From an uncultured Eubacteriales bacterium (lineage in GTDB: Bacteria > Bacillota > Clostridia > Christensenellales > QALW01), in assembly GCA_900552055.1 (NCBI GenBank), contig URYI01000013.1, positions 1 through 26,649 of the forward strand: DNA of 26,649 nt, given 5' to 3'. The number at the start of each line of letters is the position of its first letter. The first letter of the stretch is position 1. Positions 7,174 to 15,246 of the stretch are shown in pieces. The translations under genes were made by a program, and so were the position numbers. Below the pieces are notes generated by a model. The model was not told where the DNA came from. It ran no database searches and was given only the letters and a program-made list of their open reading frames with translations.

Positions 7174-8561
7174 TATCCTCCTATTTTACCGGCGATAATC
7201 CAGCCGTATATATCTTCCATAACCCTTGAATCAACATTTCCCGGCTTAAGCATATCCTCCGCCAGCCAACCACTGCCCGGCACAAATAAATGATTCAGTC
7301 CCGCATATTCCCGGATAACAACATTGTCCTGAACAAGCTTTTTTTCCCATAAGTCCTTTTCTGTTCTATCCACATTTTTATCATTGCCTGCAAACAGCAT
7401 CAAGCAAGGAACTTCTATATGTTCCATTTCCGTCGCAGGATCATAGTTTTTCAAATATAAATAGTAATATTTATTAAGACCCAAAAGCAATTCCGGACCC
7501 TCGTTTGAGTTTTCATTCAGATTTTTTATTCTGTCCCTTGCCGCCTTATATTCTTCCAGCATGACCTGCATGGACGGATCTGTTTCAGAGTTATGCTCTT
7601 TCATGTATAGTTTCTGCTGCTTGACCATTAAATCTTCCACAGGCGAATAGCTTGCGCCCATAAAAATCAGTCCGGACAGCGGCAAACCTTTCTCAACTGC
7701 CAGCTTATATATCCGAGGCAACAGGTAACCTGATTGGCTGTGACCAATTAAATAAATGTTGTCAAACCGATATACATCATCACCGTTAAAAAACTCAATG
7801 ATAGCCAATACGTCCGCGATTACTTCTTCATAGGGCGTTATGGTTTTAATGTCTATCGTATCCATGTAATAATAAGTGCGTTTGTAAAATCTGTATGTCG
7901 CGATTCCCTTATCATACAAAGCCTCGGCCATATCCTGATATGGCTTCAAAAGGCCTGTTGAACAGTTATAGTCCTGCGGTCCCGAACCATGTAAAAAAAT
8001 AGCGATGCTATTGGTAGGATTTTTTTCCGGAGACAGCAATATGCCGGGTAGCTTATTTTCGGTTGCTCCCAGGCTTAAAGGTGTACCTTTTTCGTTTGGA
8101 GTACAATCGATGATAGGGTAAAAATCAAATCCTACCAGTTCATGCTTCTCCGAAAAAGATATTGTGACGGTAAAGGCATCCGTCTCGGTGCTGCAGGTAT
8201 AATTGCATATAGTATACCCACCCAGCGCCTGTTCTTCTATGTCCGTAACCTGCGTAAAAGCGCCGCGCTTGCTTTCCATTTGTTCAACAAAATATTGCAG
8301 CACGGAAGGTTTTAGAAAATCTTTCAGCGTCTGGTCATAATGATATGTTTTCATCATACGATCATACGCTTTGTTCTGAAATAAATCTACAACAAAAGCT
8401 TTCCCGGCCTCTGCATCCGAAGCAAAGTTTGTCGGCGTAACGCTTAATGCGGTTGGCGTGTTGCCCAGCTTCGGCGTACTTGTCAAATTCGGGTTGCCGC
8501 TGCACCCATTCAACAAAAACAAAATCATAATAATTACGGTAATTGCTGTCGCTTTCTGCAT
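7173..8561 (-). CDS. Lipoprotein alpha/beta hydrolase with DUF3887-like domain
   Basis: A 462-residue exported lipoprotein. The signal peptide has a hydrophobic core and an LLNGC lipobox (Cys20), followed by a Ser/Thr/Pro-rich linker. Residues about 48-150 form a DUF3887-like domain (AGKAFVVDLFQNKAYDRMMK). Residues about 170-462 form an alpha/beta hydrolase: the HGSG oxyanion region near 191, nucleophile elbow GHSQSG (Ser275), likely acid Asp394 in AGNDKNVD, and His424 in GLNHLF. It would act outside the membrane on an ester, amide or acyl substrate. In this operon it could degrade or deacylate the product, or protect the membrane. Clostridial genomes carry many such hydrolases as housekeeping genes, so cargo-specific function is not certain. 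Coupled to the SdpI-like gene. Confidence 0.82.
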   Translation of the reverse strand: MQKATAITVIIMILFLLNGCSGNPNLTSTPKLGNTPTALSVTPTNFASDAEAGKAFVVDLFQNKAYDRMMKTYHYDQTLKDFLKPSVLQYFVEQMESKRGAFTQVTDIEEQALGGYTICNYTCSTETDAFTVTISFSEKHELVGFDFYPIIDCTPNEKGTPLSLGATENKLPGILLSPEKNPTNSIAIFLHGSGPQDYNCSTGLLKPYQDMAEALYDKGIATYRFYKRTYYYMDTIDIKTITPYEEVIADVLAIIEFFNGDDVYRFDNIYLIGHSQSGYLLPRIYKLAVEKGLPLSGLIFMGASYSPVEDLMVKQQKLYMKEHNSETDPSMQVMLEEYKAARDRIKNLNENSNEGPELLLGLNKYYYLYLKNYDPATEMEHIEVPCLMLFAGNDKNVDRTEKDLWEKKLVQDNVVIREYAGLNHLFVPGSGWLAEDMLKPGNVDSRVMEDIYGWIIAGKIGG

Positions 8562-8573
8562 ATTCTTACTCTC

Positions 8574-10358
8574 CTAACAATATTTTTCATACTGCATGCT
8601 ATACAGATATCGATAAATTCCGTTTTTATTTATCAACTCTTCATGGCTTCCGGTTTCTGCAATAATTCCATTATCTAATACTATAATTTTATCCATCATT
8701 TTCAGATTGCTTAATCTATGTGAAATTAACAATAAAGTGTTTTTATTCAACTTATCAAAAACACTCTGAAATATTATATGCTCTGATTCAATATCTAGTG
8801 ATGCAGATGGTTCATCCAATATATAAAATTGAGCTTTTTTATAAAAGAAGCGAGATAATGCCAATTTTTGCCATTGCCCGCCAGATAATTCTTTCCCATG
8901 CTCATCAAAACTTTTAGTTAGATAGCTATATATTCCATCCTCCCAATTTTTTACAAATGAATATGAATCGCTTTGAACACAAGCTTTTATAATATCCTCG
9001 TCTTTATGTTCCGCTCTATTAATATCTGCTAGAATTACATTATCTTTTAAGCTAAATGAATAATTTATATAATCTTGTAACATAGTAGAGAAAATATTAT
9101 AATAATCTTGAAAATCAAATTCAGTTATATTAATTCCATTTAACAATATTTCACCTTCTTTTACATCATATAATCTTAGTAATAGTTTTACAATAGTACT
9201 TTTCCCACAACCATTTTTACCAACAATGCCAATCTTGTCACCCTTATTAATAGTAAAAGAAATCCCTTTAAGAACGTATTCTTCAGTATTTGGATATTTA
9301 AATGAAACATTTTTAAATTGTAAGCTTTTAAATTCTTTAATATTAATGGGGACTGGATTTTCATATACAAGTGGTTTCCAATCCATAAACTTATAATAGT
9401 ATTCTACCTTTATACGTTGCTGGATTAGTTCTGAAATAGCTGCAATAATGCCAAAAGTAGTGGTAGTTATTTGTCCCATAATTCCAAGATAATAAGTGAA
9501 ATCTCCTACCGTATTATCACCTTTTGAAATATTATATATTACATAGCCAGCAAAAAATATAGTAATAATATTAGGCAAAAACATAGTTAAAAAAGAAGCT
9601 GTAAACTGTTTAGATAATATTTTTCTTTTACTTGTAAACCAGTTCAACCATTGCATTTTATATCGCGCATGTAAATTATCTTTTACTCTATTAATTCTTA
9701 TATCCTTGCTGAAATATTTGGATATCAATGTGTCATAAGTATAATTCATTTTTCTCACTTCATTGATTGTTCCTCTATTCCAGTTATACAACTTAAGCGC
9801 ATAGTTCCTATCAAATATAAAATTAGGTAAACACGAGAGTACAATGATGAATGGAGCCCACCATATATAATTAAAAAATATAACAAAAGCAGTAAAAAAC
9901 TGAATTGTAATCTGTATAACACTGAGTAGATTCCATACTAGCTGAGAAATAGAATTAACATCCCTCGTCACATTAATAGTTTCATTATATAGTTTAGGAT
10001 CATCAAAATATGAAATATCCAACTTGTTGATTTTATTAATAATATCATTAGAAATAATGAAAGATATCTGCTCTGAATGTATGATAGTAAAATAATTTAT
10101 AATTTTTGATATTACTGCGTTAAAAATCTGTACTATGCCTAACAAAAAAAACCAATATAGGCATCTATTTGTATCAGTGACTATTAATGCATCAGTAATC
10201 TTTCTAATTGTTAAAAGATTAATTGCGGGTATAAAGGCACTTATTGCCATAAAGAGAATACGAATAATGGTTATAGCAACAGAAGCCTTAAGAGAAGTTT
10301 TAAGACTAGTAACTAGAGTAATACAATATATTTTTACCGATTTAAAAAAAACGCTCAT
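8574..10358 (-). CDS. ABC exporter, fused membrane and ATPase domains
   Basis: A 594-residue half-transporter. Membrane domain, residues about 25-325, with six hydrophobic segments; ATPase domain about 345-594. The ATPase has Walker A GKNGCGKST (380-388), signature LSGGQWQKLALSR (491-503), Walker B FYILDEPSASLD (511-522) and switch His547. It would work as a homodimer to export the mature peptide. There is no N-terminal C39 peptidase domain, so it cannot remove a leader itself. It begins two bases after the stop of the PaaK-like gene. Members of this subgroup are common in lanthipeptide, cyclic-peptide and other RiPP operons. High confidence for exporter; substrate inferred from context. Confidence 0.9.
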   Translation of the reverse strand: MSVFFKSVKIYCITLVTSLKTSLKASVAITIIRILFMAISAFIPAINLLTIRKITDALIVTDTNRCLYWFFLLGIVQIFNAVISKIINYFTIIHSEQISFIISNDIINKINKLDISYFDDPKLYNETINVTRDVNSISQLVWNLLSVIQITIQFFTAFVIFFNYIWWAPFIIVLSCLPNFIFDRNYALKLYNWNRGTINEVRKMNYTYDTLISKYFSKDIRINRVKDNLHARYKMQWLNWFTSKRKILSKQFTASFLTMFLPNIITIFFAGYVIYNISKGDNTVGDFTYYLGIMGQITTTTFGIIAAISELIQQRIKVEYYYKFMDWKPLVYENPVPINIKEFKSLQFKNVSFKYPNTEEYVLKGISFTINKGDKIGIVGKNGCGKSTIVKLLLRLYDVKEGEILLNGINITEFDFQDYYNIFSTMLQDYINYSFSLKDNVILADINRAEHKDEDIIKACVQSDSYSFVKNWEDGIYSYLTKSFDEHGKELSGGQWQKLALSRFFYKKAQFYILDEPSASLDIESEHIIFQSVFDKLNKNTLLLISHRLSNLKMMDKIIVLDNGIIAETGSHEELINKNGIYRYLYSMQYEKYC

Positions 10359-10360
10359 TT

Positions 10361-11560
10361 TTACCCCATAAATCGTATATACGAAAATTTTCGATTACTA
10401 TCCATAAAATCTTTTTCCTGGGTAGTAATTTCAATATCAAAGTTATAATCTGGTATGCCTAGTTGAAAAAATTTATTCTTAAAGTAATTTTTTCGCATTT
10501 CTAAATAATTCACATAATTGCCACAAGTTAGTATCACCATTCTAATTGATTTCCCATTAACCTCAACATAAAATTGCATAATATAATGTTCACTTATGTT
10601 AATCTCGTCAATAATATTAAGAAAAAAAGCAGGATCTAACTTGAGAGTATCATTAATAGTAATAACCTCGCTCTCTCTACCTCTTTGTAATTTTAATATG
10701 CCGCCATTACAACCACATTTGCATTTTGTTTTTCGATCAATGTGTCCTATATCGCCAATAGCATAACGTAAAAGAGACATAGCCTTATTTACTAATCCAG
10801 TAACAATTAGTTGGCCAGAGTATAATTCATCTTCTACATAAACATTATTTTCCAATATGTGCATATTACCATATGGACAAGTTAAAGCAATTCCATTAAA
10901 TTCAACACTTCCATAAAGATTGGCTATTGGAATGTTAAAAATACCCTTAAGCTCTTGATATACTCTATTTTCTACGAATTCACCATTTAGCTCAATATAT
11001 CTAAGGCTATCCATAACAACCTTTTTTTTCTTTATATGTCTCGCTAATATCAGAATAATTGATGGTTGACCTAAAATCCACTTGGGTTGAAATTCCAAAA
11101 TCAAACTTATGTACCTATCTAGAATCGCTTCATCATATTTGTATCTCCCCAGAGATAATGTCCTTTCATTATTATACAAAATAACATCTAATAAAACGCA
11201 TTGTTCTCCTGTGGAAGCACTAGAATGAAAAGTTATAAATTTATCATTAGGCGAAATATCATACCATTTTTTACGAAGAAGCCACGTATAAAAATTTGAC
11301 TGAGTGAAATCGCTTTTTGTCCATTTAACTTTAAGCGGTAGACCAGTTGTACCCGAAGTCGATACTATGATCATATTATTTTTTTGCTCATGACTAATGA
11401 TAGTATCATAGTTATTTATTACAGCATCTTTTTTAATTATAGGTAAAATAGCTATATCTGTACTTTCAATATATTCTTTATGAATATATTGATTATAAAG
11501 TGTATTATAAAAATTAACATTCTTATATGCATAGTTGAGAATGTTTATTAGATTATTCAT
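10361..11560 (-). CDS. PaaK/CapK-like adenylate-forming enzyme
   Basis: A 399-residue ANL-superfamily protein of the phenylacetate-CoA ligase/CapK branch. The phosphate-binding loop is STSGTTGLPLK (residues 67-77). Further on, LYGSVEFNGIALTCPYGNMH matches the branch's YG.tE motif and the 'C..G.lHi' strand. CKCGCNGGILKLQRGRESEV carries the Cys cluster and the GR hinge to the small C-terminal domain. Such enzymes activate a carboxylate as an acyl-adenylate; some load CoA or a carrier protein, others modify polysaccharide or peptide. Here it may activate an acyl group, or the peptide's own carboxylate, for a later step. Its ATG overlaps the radical SAM stop by one base (TAATG), tying it to the maturation genes. 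Substrate unknown. Confidence 0.82.
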   Translation of the reverse strand: MNNLINILNYAYKNVNFYNTLYNQYIHKEYIESTDIAILPIIKKDAVINNYDTIISHEQKNNMIIVSTSGTTGLPLKVKWTKSDFTQSNFYTWLLRKKWYDISPNDKFITFHSSASTGEQCVLLDVILYNNERTLSLGRYKYDEAILDRYISLILEFQPKWILGQPSIILILARHIKKKKVVMDSLRYIELNGEFVENRVYQELKGIFNIPIANLYGSVEFNGIALTCPYGNMHILENNVYVEDELYSGQLIVTGLVNKAMSLLRYAIGDIGHIDRKTKCKCGCNGGILKLQRGRESEVITINDTLKLDPAFFLNIIDEINISEHYIMQFYVEVNGKSIRMVILTCGNYVNYLEMRKNYFKNKFFQLGIPDYNFDIEITTQEKDFMDSNRKFSYIRFMG

Positions 11561-12546
11561 TATATCATCTCAATTCTAATACTATCTTGTTCAAAAGCAC
11601 TTAAGTCGTATATACTTTTTACTTTCCTAATAGTAGTTAACACATCTTTATTCCCCCATATCCTGTTGTATCCCAATTTCCAATAATCTATCAACCGCAT
11701 ATTATCTATATTGCCAACAACAATGGGTATATATGGAGTTATAGTTAAATCACCTATTGATGAAATATTCATTACTATAGGATATTTACGTTTACTTAAA
11801 AGCACAATAAACAAATGCTCTAAAGGATCTCCCCACTCAAAATTTACCATTGGATACTCTTCTTTAAGGGCCGATAGACGATACACGAAATCAAAAGTTT
11901 CCATATTACTTAACAGTAAATCATTACAGAACTGATTACCTCTCCCCATAGGGATAAGAGGCATCATTCTTATAGTGCTACATCCAAGACTTGTTATATA
12001 TTTAACATAGTTTTCAAAAGTTTTATAATTTAATTTATTCGGGCAACACGATACCATAGTTCCTATATCTTCTTCCATTAAACACATTAAAGCATTAATA
12101 GCTTTCTTAAATGAACCTTGCATATTTCGAAATATATCGTGTTGATAGCCTAACCCATCAACACTTATTTGTACTTTAAATACCCCAGAATCTTTTAAAC
12201 GTTTAGCAACATTTTTATTTAAAAGCAACCCATTAGATACAATGTTTACAGCTACATTACTATTTGATATTATTTTAATAATATCATATATATTTTCATT
12301 TAATAATGTTTCACCACCACAAAGACAGCACTGAGTAGGATGCATATCAGCAATTTGATGTGCTATATCAAGGACTTTTTCTCTACTTAATTCGTTACTA
12401 AAATTATGTTTTGAAGTATCTCCACTACTATTATAGCAATGGCGACAACGCATATTACATTTGTTAGTAATATCCCATGAAACCATATGTGGTCTTTGCA
12501 TACTATTATTGTATTTTACTTTATTATAGTTTTTCATCAAATCCAT
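11560..12546 (-). CDS. Radical SAM peptide-modifying enzyme, SPASM cysteines lost (epimerase candidate)
   Basis: A 328-residue radical SAM protein. The 4Fe-4S motif CNMRCRHC places cysteines at 30, 34 and 37, followed by the SAM-binding GGE (77-79) and the ISVDG strand (127-131). The architecture continues into a SPASM-like segment at 265-289: GDLTITPY...VVGNI...LIDYW, matching the usual 'G.v.pC....GNi.e..l..iW'. The auxiliary-cluster cysteines there are replaced and the last Cys in the protein is Cys207. It should therefore bind only the SAM cluster, unlike sactisynthases. Position right after the precursor gene argues for direct action on it. Radical SAM epimerisation (PoyD-type L-to-D conversion) fits the alternating core; Cys167/168 (VSCCPN), 189 or 207 could donate the hydrogen atom. 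The specific chemistry is inferred. AGGAG site precedes the ATG. Confidence 0.88.
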   Translation of the reverse strand: MDLMKNYNKVKYNNSMQRPHMVSWDITNKCNMRCRHCYNSSGDTSKHNFSNELSREKVLDIAHQIADMHPTQCCLCGGETLLNENIYDIIKIISNSNVAVNIVSNGLLLNKNVAKRLKDSGVFKVQISVDGLGYQHDIFRNMQGSFKKAINALMCLMEEDIGTMVSCCPNKLNYKTFENYVKYITSLGCSTIRMMPLIPMGRGNQFCNDLLLSNMETFDFVYRLSALKEEYPMVNFEWGDPLEHLFIVLLSKRKYPIVMNISSIGDLTITPYIPIVVGNIDNMRLIDYWKLGYNRIWGNKDVLTTIRKVKSIYDLSAFEQDSIRIEMI

Positions 12547-12605
12547 ACGAATTGCTCCTTAATTTTTGAGCCAACCCTAAATAGTAGTTGTTAAGAATAA
12601 AACAA

Positions 12606-12779
12606 TTATTTACTTATAATATTAACATTTAAACTTACATTTGCATTAGCACTTACATTTAGATTAACCTGCGCAATTGCATTTGCTAAATACAAAACAT
12701 TTACTGCTACTCCGGGAGTGCCCATTGCTGCAACATCATTTTCGTTGTTATCAACCAGAATAGGCTTATCATATGCCAT
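12606..12779 (-). CDS. RiPP precursor peptide with NX5N asparagine ladder (polytheonamide-like core)
   Basis: A 57-residue peptide behind an excellent ribosome site (GAAAGGAGGTG, 7 nt before the ATG at 12779). It is located between the methyltransferase and radical SAM genes, the usual place for a precursor. Residues 1-20 form an acidic leader-like part (MAYDKPILVDNNENDVAAMG); residues 21-57 form the likely core. Asn occurs at 27, 33, 39, 45, 51 and at 41, 47, 53, every six residues and always at odd positions. Even positions 24-54 are all Val, Leu, Ala, Ile or Tyr. The C-terminal string VNLNVSANANVSLNVN resembles the end of the polytheonamide core as I recall it. In that family, Asn side-chain N-methylation every six residues makes a hydrogen-bond ladder along a D/L beta-helix. 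No Cys is present, so no lanthionine or sactionine. Lys57 is the only core lysine. The leader is far shorter than the proteusin nitrile-hydratase-like leader. Confidence 0.85.
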   Translation of the reverse strand: MAYDKPILVDNNENDVAAMGTPGVAVNVLYLANAIAQVNLNVSANANVSLNVNIISK

Positions 12780-12808
12780 TATTGCACCTCCTTTCCAATG
12801 ATAATTAA

Positions 12809-12814
12809 ATTATA
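12809..12814 (-). promoter_or_regulatory. Possible precursor-specific -10 box
   Basis: A perfect TATAAT on the minus strand between the methyltransferase stop and the precursor ribosome site, preceded by ACGA. A separate promoter would let the precursor be made in excess over its enzymes, as is common in RiPP operons. No good -35 hexamer is present 16-18 nt upstream and the region is AT-rich, so chance is likely enough to keep confidence low. Confidence 0.22.
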
Positions 12815-12819
12815 TCGTA

Positions 12820-14205
12820 CTATTTAAAGTTGGCTTTCTTAATCATGCCCTGGCGCTCTAATGACGAACAAATTGACAGATACTTTAATAGTAAAGTTAA
12901 TTCCCCTTCTTTTCCATACTTAATTTTGAATTTGAAAGGCATGTGAGCAATTATTTCCTGTACGCTAGTAACCCCATCCATTCTACGAATAAATTCGGTT
13001 AATTCATCATCAGCAGCTAGACTGTTATTATTTGAAATTTTAATAGTGTAAGTTTCTGAAAGCTTTGTAACGCTTGAAATATCAATATTTGGAATATCCG
13101 TCTTATTCCATCGGTCATTTAAATACATTTTTCTATTTGGCCTTTTATTATTAGTCACTATTATAGTAAAATTATAAAAGTAATCGGCCCCTATATTATT
13201 GTAGATATCCATCCATTGATTAGCATGGATACTATTATTACCATTTATTTTACGTGCTAATTCGGCAAATCCATTTGCCTGCTGGTTAATAATTGTTTTA
13301 TCACTATATATAACTACATAGCTCATATCAGGCAACATTGAATCCAAAGTATCATCTAAAAAAACTTTGGATTCATTACCAATGGCTTGTCCTATCATTA
13401 AGGCACGACCATTAGGTTTTAAATATAGTGTATAACCGTTAAGTATGTTTTTAATAATATCTTTTCCGTCTTCGCCACCATTTCCTGCGATAGGAAAATC
13501 TATATCTTTGGGAATGGGTATAAATGGCGGATTGGAGAGAATAAAATCAAATCTCTCCTCTTTGTCTATAACATTATATAAATCGCCACAGCGTACATCC
13601 ACTTTATTTTCTACATTATTAATATAAGTATTAAAAATTGCTACATCTTTTGATTTTGTATCAATATCTACAGCTATTACTCTATCAGCAGTTTTTGCTG
13701 AAATAATAGCTTGTATACCACTACCGGTGCATAAATCCAATACATCGCCGTGAACCATATTAATAATAGCTCTAGTCAGCCAATAAGTATCTACGCCTAT
13801 ATATGGCTTTTGATCATTATTTTGACATGTAGGATAATAATAAACATTTGAAACCAAAAAATAGCAATTACTATATGAAGTCAATAAATAGTTATTCAAC
13901 CAATAATGGTTATCATCAAAATTTAGCACCTCAAGATCATATAAATGATTAATAACATCTTGTGATATAAATTTTTCAACTATCTCGCGCTTAACTGGAT
14001 CACCTAATAAAAGGAAAGCCAATATTCCTTGCATGTCAGTGTCAATCTTTTTAAGTTCCTTCTTGACCATAAAATAATCCGGTACAGGATTAGTAAAATA
14101 ATTCGATTCTCCCAGCAATATTGTTAACATTAAATGATAATTAATTTCATCAAGACATTCTTTAAATTTATGTAATAAAATTTTATTAGCTTTTTCTATC
14201 TTCAT
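12820..14205 (-). CDS. SAM-dependent methyltransferase with NPPF motif (Asn N-methyltransferase candidate)
   Basis: A 461-residue protein. Residues 1-110 are an unassigned helical region. The class I methyltransferase core (about 135-350) has motif I VLDLCTGSG (155-163), the acidic AVDID at 178-182, and motif IV FILSNPPFIPIP (221-232). NPP(F/Y) is the signature of enzymes that methylate planar amide or ring nitrogens (PrmC/HemK on Gln, DNA adenine methylases, RsmC/RlmG types). It fits methylation of Asn side-chain amides in the precursor. The C-terminal ~65 residues (DDELTEFIRRMDGVTSVQEI... LKYLSICSSLERQGMIK) look like a small winged helix similar to PqqD-type recognition domains, perhaps for leader binding. 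It ends 40 nt before the precursor gene. Fold certain; peptide Asn as substrate is inference. Confidence 0.82.
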   Translation of the reverse strand: MKIEKANKILLHKFKECLDEINYHLMLTILLGESNYFTNPVPDYFMVKKELKKIDTDMQGILAFLLLGDPVKREIVEKFISQDVINHLYDLEVLNFDDNHYWLNNYLLTSYSNCYFLVSNVYYYPTCQNNDQKPYIGVDTYWLTRAIINMVHGDVLDLCTGSGIQAIISAKTADRVIAVDIDTKSKDVAIFNTYINNVENKVDVRCGDLYNVIDKEERFDFILSNPPFIPIPKDIDFPIAGNGGEDGKDIIKNILNGYTLYLKPNGRALMIGQAIGNESKVFLDDTLDSMLPDMSYVVIYSDKTIINQQANGFAELARKINGNNSIHANQWMDIYNNIGADYFYNFTIIVTNNKRPNRKMYLNDRWNKTDIPNIDISSVTKLSETYTIKISNNNSLAADDELTEFIRRMDGVTSVQEIIAHMPFKFKIKYGKEGELTLLLKYLSICSSLERQGMIKKANFK

Positions 14206-14216
14206 TATCTTAACTC

Positions 14217-14465
14217 CTATTTATTGGTTATTTTTGCACTAATATAATTCTCTAGGTCTTTAAGCGTCGCAATATCTTCATACTTAAGATTATCATCAAA
14301 CTGTATATCAAATTCGGATTCAATTTCTAAAATTAATTGTATTATGCTGATAGAATCAAACCCTAAATCGTTAATTATATCCGTATCATTTTTAATAGGA
14401 ACATTTTCATATAATATAGAAACTGAATCCTGAATAATTTTCATTAGCTTTTCATGAACACACAT
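14217..14465 (-). CDS. Acyl carrier protein
   Basis: An 82-residue acidic four-helix carrier protein. The phosphopantetheine site is DLGFDSISIIQLILEIE, with Ser38. The downstream helix III reads YEDIATLKDLENYI, as in fatty-acid and stand-alone biosynthetic ACPs. It would hold an acyl group as a thioester, loaded by the acyl-AMP ligase encoded just upstream and offered to the GNAT domain. Its start overlaps the end of the GNAT gene by 14 nt, with GGAGG before the ATG, so the two proteins are made together. No phosphopantetheinyl transferase is visible in the window; a host enzyme would be needed. Confidence 0.93.
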   Translation of the reverse strand: MCVHEKLMKIIQDSVSILYENVPIKNDTDIINDLGFDSISIIQLILEIESEFDIQFDDNLKYEDIATLKDLENYISAKITNK

Positions 14466-15246
14466 AATTTTGATCCTCCATTAATTTATAATAAGAAATA
14501 TAATTGTAAAGATTATCTTCTTTTAATAATCTAGCTTCAAACAAATACCCATTTTTTTCAATAAACTCCATAAGCCTTGTGTCTAGGGTTTCTTCCTGAA
14601 TAACTATTTTAATTTTATTTTGATTAAGTTGACAAAGCTTTTTTTCCACATTATGATATAATGTACTTAATCTATCAATGTTTCCGTCTGCATCTTGCAA
14701 TAAACAAATTTTAAGTGGTTGGCTGTGGTTATGAAGGTTTTGAATTCCTATAATACAATCAACGGCATCTCCAGATTTTGTAAAAAAATAATTTTCTTGA
14801 TTATGAAATCCTCTCATACGTAATGAATATTCATTAAAATATACAGTTTTAGGTGATATAGTATAAATAGTTTTATCTTTATTTCCTAATTTTTTAGTTA
14901 TCTCATTAGCAATAATGGTGTAAGTCCTTTCACCTGCAACATCAAATTCATTTTGCTCAACAAAGCTGTCAAAAAACTTTTCATTAAAATCAATTATATC
15001 TAAAAATTTAAGTTCAGATAAAAAGTCATAAATATAAGACATACTTTTTTCTTTGGTTAAATTATACTTAACCGAAAATTTATCAGCTAACCTATCAATG
15101 TTATTATCACGTTTTATTTGTTCAATTATAAAAATGCCTTGATCATTAACAAACTGTTCGCCGTATTTTGATTGAATTAGATAAAAACCATTTTGTTCAT
15201 CCTGATAAATTATATTTTGCAAAATTCGTATACAATCAATATTCAT
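14452..15246 (-). CDS. RRE (PqqD-like)-GNAT acyltransferase fusion
   Basis: A 264-residue protein with two parts. Residues about 15-88 read like a PqqD-type RiPP recognition element: strands GFYLIQSKYGEQFVNDQGIF, then a helix-turn-helix (IIEQIKRDN... DRLADKFSVKYNLTKE) ending FLSELKFLDII. Residues about 105-256 look like a GNAT acyltransferase: YFFTKSGDAVDCIIGIQNLH, ICLLQDADG, the helix DRLSTLYHNVEKKLCQL, then KIVIQEE and LMEFIEKNGYLFEARLLKED. GNAT enzymes paired with an ACP acylate peptide N-termini (goadvionin) or Lys/Orn side chains (selidamides). An RRE on the enzyme points to the precursor peptide as acceptor. It overlaps the acyl-AMP ligase by 4 nt (ATGA) and the ACP by 14 nt. The family assignment is by eye and the GNAT part is divergent. 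Confidence 0.7.
   Translation of the reverse strand: MNIDCIRILQNIIYQDEQNGFYLIQSKYGEQFVNDQGIFIIEQIKRDNNIDRLADKFSVKYNLTKEKSMSYIYDFLSELKFLDIIDFNEKFFDSFVEQNEFDVAGERTYTIIANEITKKLGNKDKTIYTISPKTVYFNEYSLRMRGFHNQENYFFTKSGDAVDCIIGIQNLHNHSQPLKICLLQDADGNIDRLSTLYHNVEKKLCQLNQNKIKIVIQEETLDTRLMEFIEKNGYLFEARLLKEDNLYNYISYYKLMEDQNYVCS

Noticed and set aside
12606..12779. Precursor as a lanthipeptide or sactipeptide
   Set aside because: It has no Cys at all, and no lanthionine synthetase or SPASM clusters are encoded nearby.
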